Shown: positions 1 to 7,922 of the stretch, piece after piece
How positions within the stretch are numbered: position 1 is the stretch's first letter
Layout of the letters: every line of letters begins with the position of its first letter
Source: JBFKMV01 sp041629655
GTDB taxonomy: Bacteria > Acidobacteriota > Polarisedimenticolia > Polarisedimenticolales > Polarisedimenticolaceae
Assembly: GCA_041629655.1 (NCBI GenBank)
Contig: JBFKMV010000182.1
Location: 1-10,222 of the forward strand
Direction: 5' to 3'
DNA length: 10,222 nucleotides
Notes under the pieces: generated by a model
The model's database searches: none
The model's input: the letters and a program-made list of their open reading frames with translations, nothing else
Told to the model about the DNA's origin: nothing
Made by a program: the position numbers and the translations under genes

Positions 1-1243
<1,243 letters not shown>

Positions 1244-1247
<4 letters not shown>

Positions 1248-2461
1248 ACGCTGGCCCTCTCGACCGCGGCGTCCTCGTCGTCCGCGGCGGCCTCCTCGGC
1301 CTGCTCGTCCTCGGGCAGGCTCACCAGCGCACCTTCCTTGAGGCCGGCCTGGCCGGCAACCACGAGCTGGTCGCCTTCCTCCAGCCCCGCGGCCGGCTCG
1401 ATGTTGAGCTTGTCCGACAGCAGCGGTTCGATGAACACGCGCTCCACGCGGCGGTCATCGAGCAGCCGGAACACGAACATCTGGTCGCTGTCGTAGACCA
1501 GCGCGCGCTTCGGGACCAGCACGGCGTCGCCGCGGGTCGCGGTCACCAGGGCCACGTCCACGTACATCCCCGGGCGCAGCCCGGTCCGGCCGCCGACGTC
1601 CACGGTGACCTTGATCGTGCCGGTCCTGGCGTCGACGATCGGCGCGATCCGCAGCACCTTGCCGGCCGACTGCCGCGCCCCCAGCGCCTGGGCCGTGACG
1701 CGCGCGGGGAGCCCCGGACGGAGGTCCTTGAGGTGTTTCTCGGGCACGTAGACCCGCGCGACCAGCGAGTCGAAATCGACGATGTCGAACAGGTGCTGCC
1801 CGACCGAGACCTGGTCGCCCAGGTTGACCAGCCGCTGCGTCACCGTGCCGGTGATCGGCGCCTTGACCTCGGTGTAGCCCAGCTCGCGCTCGGAGTCGGC
1901 GAGCCGGATGCGCAGCTGCTCCAGGTCGAAGGTGGCCTCGTTGAACGTCTCCTCGCTGATCAGCTGCTCGGAGTACAGCCGCTGCTGCCGCTCGTACTCC
2001 CGCTCGGCCTTCTCCAGCTCGTTCCTCACACTGGCCAGGTTGTTGCGCTGCTGCTCGTCCTGCAGCCGCAGCAGCACCTGGCCCTTGCGGACGCGGTCGC
2101 CCTCCTCGACCAGCAGCTGCCGCACGAGCCGGGCCGCCTCGGCGTACACCTTGACCTGGCGCTCGGCCTCGAGCGTCGAGGACGAGCGCAGCACCGATTC
2201 GATCGCGCCGCGGCCGAGGGTCACGACCTCGACGGGAACGGCCTGCTCCTCGTCTTCCTCCTCGCCGTCCTCGCCCTTGTTTGCGTTCTTCTTCTTCTCG
2301 CCGTCGGCCTTCTCCTCACCCTCGGCGCCGTTCTCGCCGCCGGCCTCTTCGGCCGGGGTGTCGCCTTCGGGGGCGGTTTCCGCCTCGCTGCAACCGGCCG
2401 CCGTCAGGGCCAGCAGCAGCAGGGCAAGGAGAAATGCCAAGCCGTAGCGCCTCGTACTCAC
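1244..2461 (-). CDS. RND periplasmic adaptor subunit (membrane fusion lipoprotein)
   Basis: This 405-residue adaptor would link the RND pump to an outer-membrane channel. A lipoprotein signal (hydrophobic 8-22, AAGC with Cys24) predicts lipid anchoring. Residues 25-75 are a very acidic, low-complexity linker rich in Glu, Gly and Ala with a short Lys patch. The two half-lipoyl segments lie around 100-133 and 197-230 (VKAPITGTVTQ), flanking an alpha-helical hairpin at about 135-193. Beta-barrel and membrane-proximal domains follow (GLRPGMYVDV near 294). The last 20 or so residues are again acidic. The start is GTG at 2461 with GGGAGG five bases upstream, and no other start fits the signal peptide. 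It is first in the operon, and its stop overlaps the pump start by 4 bases. Family assignment is firm; the exported substrate is unknown. Confidence 0.95.
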
Positions 2462-2484
2462 GGGAGCCTCCCACCGCGTATCGT

Positions 2485-2502
2485 TTCGCGGTCAACCGCG
2501 AA
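2485..2502. promoter_or_regulatory. 18-bp palindrome, candidate operator of the efflux operon
   Basis: The arms TTCGCGGT and ACCGCGAA are perfect 8-base complements separated by CA. The site lies 24 to 41 bases upstream of the adaptor GTG. Its size and symmetry fit a dimeric repressor site of the TetR or MarR type, the usual regulators of RND operons, but no such regulator gene is in the window. A hairpin in the 5' leader is the alternative. Confidence 0.45.
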
Positions 2503-2775
2503 TGCTGGTTCGCCGAAGTCTCGAAACCAAACTCCAGAGTATCATCTCCTGCGTTCTCAGCAGATTACGGGCTTCCGGCCTCCGGGGTTCTCCCTCCCGG
2601 GCGGTCCTCGCCCTCCCTGGTAAGACGGACCGGTCCCCCGGATGCTTTCAACCGGTTCCTGACGCATCGGGCGCCCGGGGTTACGGCGACGGCCGTCGAC
2701 CCACGCTACTCACGATATCTTGTTTCTTTTCAGTTAGTTGAACCGACAGACCGCGACCCGGCTGGACACGCAGGC

Positions 2776-2781
2776 TAGAAT
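2776..2781 (+). promoter_or_regulatory. -10-like box of ftcD, spaced for leaderless transcription
   Basis: TAGAAT matches five of six bases of the TATAAT consensus and ends eight bases before the ATG at 2790. A transcript from it would begin at or within a few bases of the start codon. The spacer CCCCGCCC has no Shine-Dalgarno character. The -35 position (about 2753-2758, GCGACC) is weak. The alternative is an upstream promoter in the AT-richer block, with TAGAAT there by chance. Confidence 0.4.
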
Positions 2782-2789
2782 CCCCGCCC

Positions 2790-4466
2790 ATGAAGCTGAT
2801 CGAGTGCGTTCCCAACTTCAGCGAGGGCCGCGACCGGGCGGTGATCGACGCCATCACGGCCGAGATCCGGGACACCGACGGCGCGATGCTGCTCGACGTC
2901 GATCCCGGCGCGGCGACGAACCGCACGGTGGTCACGTTCATCGGCACGCCCGACGCCGTGGTCGAGGCCGCCTTCCGGGCGATCGCCCGCGCCGCGGAGC
3001 GGATCGACATGTCGCGGCATTCGGGCGAGCACGCCCGGATGGGGGCCACCGACGTCTGCCCGTTCGTGCCGGTCCAGGGCGCCACGATGGAGGACTGCGT
3101 CGAGCTGGCCCGGCGGCTCGGCAAACGGGTCGGCGAGGAGCTGGGAATCCCGGTCTACCTCTACGGCGCCGCGGCGAGCCGTCCCGACCGCGTGCGGCTG
3201 CCCGACGTCCGGCAGGGCGAGTACGAGGCGCTGCCGGACAAGCTCGAGACCGCCGACTTCGCGCCCGACTTCGGTCCCGCGCGCTTCAACGCCAGGAGCG
3301 GCGCCACGGCGATCGGCGCCCGCGAGTTCCTGATCGCCTGGAACGTCAACCTGAACACCCGCGATCGCAAGCTGGCCAACAAGGTCGCGGCCGAGCTGCG
3401 GGAGCACGGCAAGCCCAAGCGCGGCGCCGACGGCAAGTTCGTGCGCGACGCCGGCGGCAAGGTGCTGCGCCAGCCGGGACGCTTTACCGAGCTGCAGGGC
3501 GGCGGCTGGTACATCGACGAGTACGGCCGCGCCCAGGTCTCGTTCAACCTGATGAACTACAAGGTGACCTCGCTGCACGCGGTGTTCGACGCCGCCCGCG
3601 AAGAGGCCCGCAAGCTGGGCGCGCGAGTCACCGGCAGCGAGTTGGTGGGGCTGGTTCCGCTGCAGGCGTTGTTGGATGCCGGCGACCACTACCTCGAGCA
3701 GCAGGGGCAAACGACCGGAGTTCCGGAGAGCCGGCGCGTCCGCACCGCCGTGATGTCGCTGGGTCTGGATGACCTGGGCGCCTTCGATCCGGCCGAGAAG
3801 ATCATCGAGTACAAGTACCGCGGGAAGCCGGGCGGCCTGGTCGGCATGCGGGTCCACGAGTTCGCCGACGAGCTGTCGAGCGACTCGCCGGCGCCGGGCG
3901 GGGGCAGCGTGGCCGCCCTGTGCGGCGCCCTGGCGGCGGGACTGGCCAGCATGGTCGCGGCGCTGACCTGGAGCAAGCGCGGGATGGAGGACGCCCGCCC
4001 GCGGATGAAACAGGCCGGGGACCGCGCGCAGGCGCTCAAGGGCTGGTTCCTGCTGGCGGTCGACCGCGACACCGACGCGTTCAACGCCGTGCTGGCGGCG
4101 ATGCGCCTGCCGCGTCAGACCGACGCGCAGCAGGCGGCTCGCGCGCAGGCGCTGGAGCAGGCCAACCAGAACGCGACCCGGGTGCCGCTGGAGGTCCTCG
4201 AGCGTTCGGTGGAGTGCTTCGAGCTGGCGCAGCGTGTGGCCGAGCACGGTAACCCGGCGTCGGTCTCGGATGCCGGCGTCGCCGGGGCCGCCGCGCTGGC
4301 CGCCGCCGAAGGAGCGGCGCTCAACGTCCGCATCAACGTTCCGTCGCTGACGGACGCCGGGGTGGCGGCGGAGCTCCTGGCGCGCACCGAAGAGCTGCTG
4401 GGGCAGGCCCGCGCCGCGGCGGGACGGGTGCGCGAAACCGTCGACGCGGTGCTGGATCGCGGCTGA
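2790..4466 (+). CDS. ftcD: Bifunctional glutamate formiminotransferase / formimidotetrahydrofolate cyclodeaminase
   Basis: This 558-residue cytosolic fusion enzyme moves the formimino group from formiminoglutamate, a histidine breakdown product, to tetrahydrofolate and then deaminates it to 5,10-methenyl-tetrahydrofolate. The N-terminal transferase starts with the hallmark ECVPNFSEG (5-13) and carries IDMSRHSGEHARMGATDVCPFVPV-type sequence at 72-95, where His81 aligns with the catalytic His82 of the pig enzyme. Residues about 206-240 form the GKFVRD-type insertion seen in bacterial fused forms. The cyclodeaminase part begins near 353, with SPAPGGGS at 366-373 and a GNPASVSDAG segment at 487-496. 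Length matches the fused family (about 540-560). The ATG is fixed by the canonical N-terminus; no Shine-Dalgarno is visible. No other histidine-utilisation gene is in the window, so it stands alone here, ending 18 bases before a convergent gene. Confidence 0.96.
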   Translation: MKLIECVPNFSEGRDRAVIDAITAEIRDTDGAMLLDVDPGAATNRTVVTFIGTPDAVVEAAFRAIARAAERIDMSRHSGEHARMGATDVCPFVPVQGATMEDCVELARRLGKRVGEELGIPVYLYGAAASRPDRVRLPDVRQGEYEALPDKLETADFAPDFGPARFNARSGATAIGAREFLIAWNVNLNTRDRKLANKVAAELREHGKPKRGADGKFVRDAGGKVLRQPGRFTELQGGGWYIDEYGRAQVSFNLMNYKVTSLHAVFDAAREEARKLGARVTGSELVGLVPLQALLDAGDHYLEQQGQTTGVPESRRVRTAVMSLGLDDLGAFDPAEKIIEYKYRGKPGGLVGMRVHEFADELSSDSPAPGGGSVAALCGALAAGLASMVAALTWSKRGMEDARPRMKQAGDRAQALKGWFLLAVDRDTDAFNAVLAAMRLPRQTDAQQAARAQALEQANQNATRVPLEVLERSVECFELAQRVAEHGNPASVSDAGVAGAAALAAAEGAALNVRINVPSLTDAGVAAELLARTEELLGQARAAAGRVRETVDAVLDRG

Positions 4467-4472
4467 CCGCGA
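4457..4472. terminator. Small hairpin around the ftcD stop codon
   Basis: TCGCGG and CCGCGA form a perfect 6-bp stem with loop CTGA, and the loop contains most of the ftcD stop codon. It sits in the 18-base convergent junction, so it would form in transcripts from both sides. No T-tract follows, so intrinsic termination is doubtful. Confidence 0.25.
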
Positions 4473-4484
4473 ACCGCCGGTCGC

Positions 4485-5564
4485 TCAGGGGTCGATGCCC
4501 CCGGTCCTGACGGGCGCGGCGCCGGCCGTCGGACCTGCGCCCAGGTTGTACCGCGTTCCGCGACGCTCGCCGGTCTTGTCCACGAGGCCCAGCTGGACCA
4601 GCCGCCGCATGTTGTCCTTGAGCGTGTTGCGGTTGGCGCCGGTGGCGGCCAGCAGCAGGGCCGCGTCGACACTGCCGTGCTCGCGGATCGTCTCGAGAAT
4701 CCGCGTCTGCAGCGGCGAGAGCTGGAGCGCGCGCAGCTCCAGGTCGAGCGTGCTCTGCGCGCGGCGGCTGTGCTCGGTCAGCGCCTCGAGGAAGTAGCTC
4801 AGCCACGGCTCGAGGTTCCCCTCACCCGTCCAGAGCCGGGTCTCGGCCAGGTCGTAGGCGCCGTAGTACGACTCGCGGGTCTCCTCGATCACACGTTCCA
4901 CGCTGGCGTAGTCGACGTGGGCATAGCCGACCCGGCGTAGCAGCCGGACCGTCAGCAGGCGGCTCAGTCGCCCGTTGCCCTTGTCGAACGGGCTGGCGGC
5001 GAGCAGCGCGAGCATGAAGGTGCCGATCACCAGCAGCGGGTGGTTGGCGGCGGAGCGCAGCTCGAGCTCGAGCCAGGTCGACAGGTCTTCGGTCGCTTCC
5101 CGGACCAAGCGGGGCGGGAGCGTCTGGAACACGCGACCCGTCGCGGTGCCCTCGGCGGTGAACGCCTCGCGACACAACGGCTGGTCGCGCCACGGCACCA
5201 GCTCGGGCGCGGCGACGTCGGGGGACGCCGCCCCCATCATCACCGTGTGCAGGCCCTGCAGCGCCCGCGAATCGAGCAGGGCCCCGGCCTCGCAGGTCAG
5301 GGCGGCAGCGTAGCCCGACAGCTCGGAACGGTCGCGGTGCGGCGTCGACGGGTCCAGGAGCACCGACCCCACGTCCGCGTCGGACACCCTGATTCCCGCC
5401 AGGCGGCACGACGACGCCACGGACTGCACCCGTACCGCGTGGCGCAGGCGCGCGAGCCGGTCGGCGGGAACCTGGGCCAGGTTGCCGTTCCAGCTGCCCC
5501 GGAAGTGATCGAGGTACGAGACCTCGCTCAGGATGTCGCGAGTGACCGGAATGCTGAAGTCCAT
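4485..5564 (-). CDS. Fic-fold protein with C-terminal winged helix, catalytic His replaced
   Basis: This is a 359-residue protein of the Fic family that carries a winged-helix domain. Fic enzymes normally transfer AMP from ATP to a hydroxyl of a target protein using HPFxxGNGRxxR. Here the motif reads SPFDKGNGRLSR (191-202), so the catalytic His is Ser (codon AGC at 4994-4992) while the phosphate-binding GNGR is intact. The N-terminal inhibitory helix, usually SSxRIEG in this subfamily, reads SSCRLAG (51-57), so the ATP-clamping Glu is Ala56 (GCG at 5399-5397). Residues about 282-341 look like a winged helix (LQTRILETIREHG, then NTLKDNMRRLVQLGLV). I chose the ATG at 5564: the N-terminus MDFSIPVTRDIL fits relatives, whereas the longer frame from ATG 5603 begins inside an inverted repeat and adds 13 non-family residues. 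It probably binds nucleotide and DNA rather than AMPylating; that is inference. Confidence 0.88.
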   Translation of the reverse strand: MDFSIPVTRDILSEVSYLDHFRGSWNGNLAQVPADRLARLRHAVRVQSVASSCRLAGIRVSDADVGSVLLDPSTPHRDRSELSGYAAALTCEAGALLDSRALQGLHTVMMGAASPDVAAPELVPWRDQPLCREAFTAEGTATGRVFQTLPPRLVREATEDLSTWLELELRSAANHPLLVIGTFMLALLAASPFDKGNGRLSRLLTVRLLRRVGYAHVDYASVERVIEETRESYYGAYDLAETRLWTGEGNLEPWLSYFLEALTEHSRRAQSTLDLELRALQLSPLQTRILETIREHGSVDAALLLAATGANRNTLKDNMRRLVQLGLVDKTGERRGTRYNLGAGPTAGAAPVRTGGIDP

Positions 5565-5588
5565 CGACCCACCATGGTTAGCACCCAA

Positions 5589-5622
5589 ATCCACCCATAA
5601 CATATGTCGGTTATGGGTGGAT
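5589..5622. promoter_or_regulatory. Perfect 13-bp inverted repeat upstream of the Fic gene, candidate operator
   Basis: The arms ATCCACCCATAAC (5589-5601) and GTTATGGGTGGAT (5610-5622) are exact complements separated by eight bases. The site ends 24 bases before the chosen start of the Fic-winged-helix gene. Arm length and spacing suit a dimeric DNA-binding protein covering about three helical turns, and the neighbouring winged-helix protein is the obvious candidate (inference). A further GGGTGGAT copy occurs at 5730-5737. A leader hairpin is the alternative; it has no T-run, so a terminator is unlikely. Confidence 0.7.
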
Positions 5623-5650
5623 CATCGGGTGTGCTCGCGTTCCGACGGAA

Positions 5651-5680
5651 CATCTAGGGCCGGAAGGCCCCTCCTGTCAA
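5651..5680 (-). promoter_or_regulatory. Candidate promoter of the Fic gene
   Basis: On the minus strand a perfect -35 TTGACA (5680-5675) is followed after 18 bases by TAGATG (5656-5651), a poor three-of-six -10. Transcription would start near 5644, placing the 13-bp inverted repeat about 20 to 55 bases downstream, a workable repressor position. A perfect TATAAT also lies upstream at 5702-5697 on the same strand but has no -35 partner. Confidence 0.35.
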
Positions 5681-5783
5681 GGGCTTCACTGGAATAATTA
5701 TAGATTTGCTGCCCGAAGGCCGGTTTTTGGGGTGGATTCCGAAACCGTCCGGCGACGCCTCCCATCGACTCCCCTCCACGCTC

Positions 5784-5813
5784 TTGAAACGGGGCAGGGT
5801 GCGCGCCTAATTT
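5784..5813 (+). promoter_or_regulatory. Candidate promoter of the PilZ gene
   Basis: TTGAAA (5784-5789, five of six) is separated by 18 bases from TAATTT (5808-5813, three of six) in an AT-rich pocket. A start near 5820 would give a leader of about 38 bases before the ATG at 5858. Confidence 0.4.
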
Positions 5814-5857
5814 TAACCCCGCAGGACGTTTCGCAAATGGAAAAACTGTAGGGCCGA

Positions 5858-6655
5858 ATGAGCGCAGGTTCCCGCCGGGACAAACCGAACGGCCGCCCGT
5901 CGCGCGGCAGCACGCGATTCCGCGCCGCGATCCACGCCGAGCTGAACGTCGGCGGTACCGATCACGCCTGCCAGGTGGTCAACCTGAGCCGCACCGGCGT
6001 GCTGCTCGAGGGGACGTTGCCGTCGGTGTCGATCGGCGACCGCGTCGACTGCACCCTGCACGCGCCCGTGGGGGACCTGCGTCTGAGCGCCGCGGCCCGC
6101 GTCGCGCGCGCGCCGGACGCGTCGCGGTTGGCGATCGAGTTCCAGGGGCTGGACGAACGGCAGCGCCAGACCCTGGAGGCGCTGATCAATCGCATCCTGG
6201 AAGGACAGGGCGTCGTTCCGCTCGACGACCTGCGACCGGGCGCCACGGAGCGGGAGATCCGGGAAGCGCTGGGGAAGATCTCGGTGCCGCACCGCATCTC
6301 GCTGGCCGCGCGGGGTAATCCGCGCGACCGGGAGTACCTGCGTCACGACTCGCACCCCCAGGTGCTGGAGGCGCTGGCGCGCAACCCGAACCTGATCGTG
6401 CCGGAGGTGCGCGAGCTGGCGCGCAGCCGTCACATCACGGTCGGCGTGATCGAGGTGCTGGCCAACGATGGGCGCTGGAAGGGTGACGAGGAGCTGCGGA
6501 TCACGCTGGCCACCCACACCCGCGTCCCGGTGCCGCTGGCCGAGAGGCTGCTCGCCGGCCTGTCCAACGCCGCGTTGCGCCGGGCGCTCCAGCGCCCGGG
6601 CCTTTCCGACCTGGTCCGCGACCGGATCCTGCGCAAGCTGACTCGCGGCAAGTGA
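5858..6655 (+). CDS. PilZ-domain protein with helical repeat-like C-terminal domain
   Basis: This 265-residue cytosolic protein probably binds cyclic-di-GMP. The PilZ domain spans about residues 14-115: RGSTR (16-20) fits the RxxxR arm and NLSRTG (42-47) fits [D/N]xSxxG, the two ligand-binding motifs. The remaining part, about 120-265, is mostly helical with spaced segments such as HPQVLEALARNPNLIVPEV and RITLATHTRVPVPLAERLL that resemble HEAT/LRV-type repeats (Leu/Ala-rich helices with Asn-Pro or Val-Pro turns). It may act as a protein-interaction arm whose contact depends on cyclic-di-GMP, but the output is unknown. AGGG five bases before the ATG is a modest ribosome site. It is transcribed divergently from the Fic gene and converges on the DUF1015 gene with a 6-base gap. 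The PilZ call is firm; the repeat assignment is by eye. Confidence 0.87.
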   Translation: MSAGSRRDKPNGRPSRGSTRFRAAIHAELNVGGTDHACQVVNLSRTGVLLEGTLPSVSIGDRVDCTLHAPVGDLRLSAAARVARAPDASRLAIEFQGLDERQRQTLEALINRILEGQGVVPLDDLRPGATEREIREALGKISVPHRISLAARGNPRDREYLRHDSHPQVLEALARNPNLIVPEVRELARSRHITVGVIEVLANDGRWKGDEELRITLATHTRVPVPLAERLLAGLSNAALRRALQRPGLSDLVRDRILRKLTRGK

Positions 6656-6669
6656 GCGCCGCTAGAGTC
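6640..6669. terminator. Hairpin across the PilZ/DUF1015 convergent junction
   Basis: GACTC-GCGGC (6640-6649) pairs with GCCGC-TA-GAGTC (6658-6669), two 5-bp helices with a 2-base bulge and an 8-base loop. The PilZ stop TGA is in the loop and the DUF1015 stop lies in the opposite arm. It is readable from both strands, so a bidirectional terminator or transcript-end barrier is possible. No T-tract follows. Confidence 0.35.
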
Positions 6670-7921
6670 GCTCGCCCTCCAGGGTCTGGATCACCAGGCC
6701 CGAGCGCAGCTTGGGCTCGAACCACGTGCTCTTGGGCGGCATCACTGCTCCCGCGTCGGCCACCGCCATGACCTGCTCCAGGCTCGTCGGGTAGAGCGCG
6801 AAGGCCACGGCGTGCTCGCCCGAGTCGACGCGCCGCTGGAGCTCCCCGAGCCCGCGGCTGCCGCCGACGAACTCGATCCGGCGGTCGGTGCGCGGGTCGC
6901 CGATCCCCAGCACGGGCTCCAGCAGGTGCCGCGTCAGGATCGACACGTCCAGGCGGGCCGTCGCGTCGTCGCCACAGGCGTCCACGATCTCCGGGCCGGC
7001 CACCAGCAGCGACCACTTTCCGGCGACGTACATCCCGAACGTCTCGGGGTGCGGCGGCCGCCACTGCCGGTCCTTGGGACGGATCTCGAATCCGCGGTCC
7101 CGCACGCGACCGAGGAACGCCTCGGGGTCGAGCCCGTTGAGGTCCCGGACCAACCGGTTGTAGTCCAGCACCTGCAGCTGATCGGCCGGGAAATGGACGG
7201 TCAGGAAGTAGTGGCACGGCTCGTCCCCGGTCGGGGCCTCGAGCGCTTCGCGTCGCCGGCGGGCCACGTTGACTGCAGAGGCCGCGCGATGGTGGCCGTC
7301 CGCCACGTAGGTCCGCTGGATCTTGTGGAACAGCTGCTCGATCTGGCCGGTGATCGCGCCGTCGGCGGCGACCCACAGCTCGTGCCGCACGCCGTCGGCG
7401 GCGACGAAATCCACGGCCGGCTCCGCCGAGGTCAGCCCGTTGACCAGCGCGTTCAGCTCGGGCACGCCGCGGTAGGTCATGAACACCGGGCCGACGCAGG
7501 CGGACAGCGCATCCAGGTGACGCGTGCGGTCCTTCTCCTTGTCCGGCCGCGTGTGCTCGTGGCGCTTGATCCGCCCCTCGAGATAGTCGTCGACCGCCGC
7601 CGCGCCGACGATCCCGGTCTGGCGGTGCTCGCCCTGGGTCAGCCGGTAGACGTAGAACGCCGGGGCCTCGTCGCGCACGATCCAGCCCCGCTCGACCATC
7701 CCGTCGAAGTTCTCGCGGGCCTTCTCGTAGACGCGGTCGTCGTACGGGTCGAGAGCCGGGTCGAGGTCGATCTCGGACTTGACCACGTGGAGGAAGCTGT
7801 ACGGGTCGCCGGCGGCCAGCTCGCGCGCCTCGTCCGAGCTGAGCACGTCGTACGGCGGGCTGGCGATCTTCCCCGCAAGCTCCGCGCGCGGCCTCAGGCC
7901 GCGGAACGGGCGGACTCGCAT
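6662..7921 (-). CDS. DUF1015 family protein
   Basis: This 419-residue protein is of normal length for the DUF1015 family, which is widespread in bacteria and archaea and whose role I cannot state. Family hallmarks are visible: the N-terminal RPFRGLRP (4-11) and ASPPYDV (20-26), KRHEHTRPDKEKDR (119-132), YVADGHHRAA (205-214) and a C-terminal MPPKSTWFEPKL segment. The DGHHR box looks like the nucleotide-binding GxxR region of ParB/SerK-type folds, so a nucleotide-dependent role is a guess. No signal peptide or membrane segment is seen, so it should be cytosolic. The ATG at 7921 lies one base after the stop of the upstream phosphatase gene, with GAGG nine bases upstream inside that gene, implying co-transcription and possibly coupled translation. 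It ends 6 bases from the convergent PilZ gene. Confidence 0.92.
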   Translation of the reverse strand: MRVRPFRGLRPRAELAGKIASPPYDVLSSDEARELAAGDPYSFLHVVKSEIDLDPALDPYDDRVYEKARENFDGMVERGWIVRDEAPAFYVYRLTQGEHRQTGIVGAAAVDDYLEGRIKRHEHTRPDKEKDRTRHLDALSACVGPVFMTYRGVPELNALVNGLTSAEPAVDFVAADGVRHELWVAADGAITGQIEQLFHKIQRTYVADGHHRAASAVNVARRRREALEAPTGDEPCHYFLTVHFPADQLQVLDYNRLVRDLNGLDPEAFLGRVRDRGFEIRPKDRQWRPPHPETFGMYVAGKWSLLVAGPEIVDACGDDATARLDVSILTRHLLEPVLGIGDPRTDRRIEFVGGSRGLGELQRRVDSGEHAVAFALYPTSLEQVMAVADAGAVMPPKSTWFEPKLRSGLVIQTLEGERL

Positions 7922-7922
7922 G

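Larger units (their letters stand above)
2462..2789. promoter_or_regulatory. Divergent intergenic control region between the efflux operon and ftcD
   Basis: This 328-base non-coding stretch must carry the promoters of both divergent units. It holds an 18-bp palindrome beside the efflux start (listed separately), short palindromes GGACCGGTCC (2627-2636) and AACCGGTT (2650-2657), an AT-richer block around 2712-2742, and TAGAAT just before ftcD. A weak -10-like GATACT for the efflux operon lies at 2543-2538 on the minus strand, without a convincing -35. No credible small gene was seen. Confidence 0.6.

Noticed and set aside
1733..2623. Plus-strand open frame opposite the adaptor gene
   Set aside because: It is Leu/Val/Gln-rich noise caused by high GC and lies antisense to a well-supported adaptor.
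2681..3124. Possible small minus-strand gene overlapping the ftcD start
   Set aside because: It is antisense to the conserved ftcD N-terminus, is Ser/Arg-rich and has no recognisable motif.
2775..4247. 490-residue minus-strand open frame under ftcD
   Set aside because: The composition is His/Arg/Gly-rich and no motif is seen; ftcD on the plus strand is certain.
5657..5670. GGGCC-GGAA-GGCCC hairpin upstream of the Fic gene
   Set aside because: The stem is only 5 bp, lies in the spacer of the candidate promoter, and has no T-tract or other support as a terminator.
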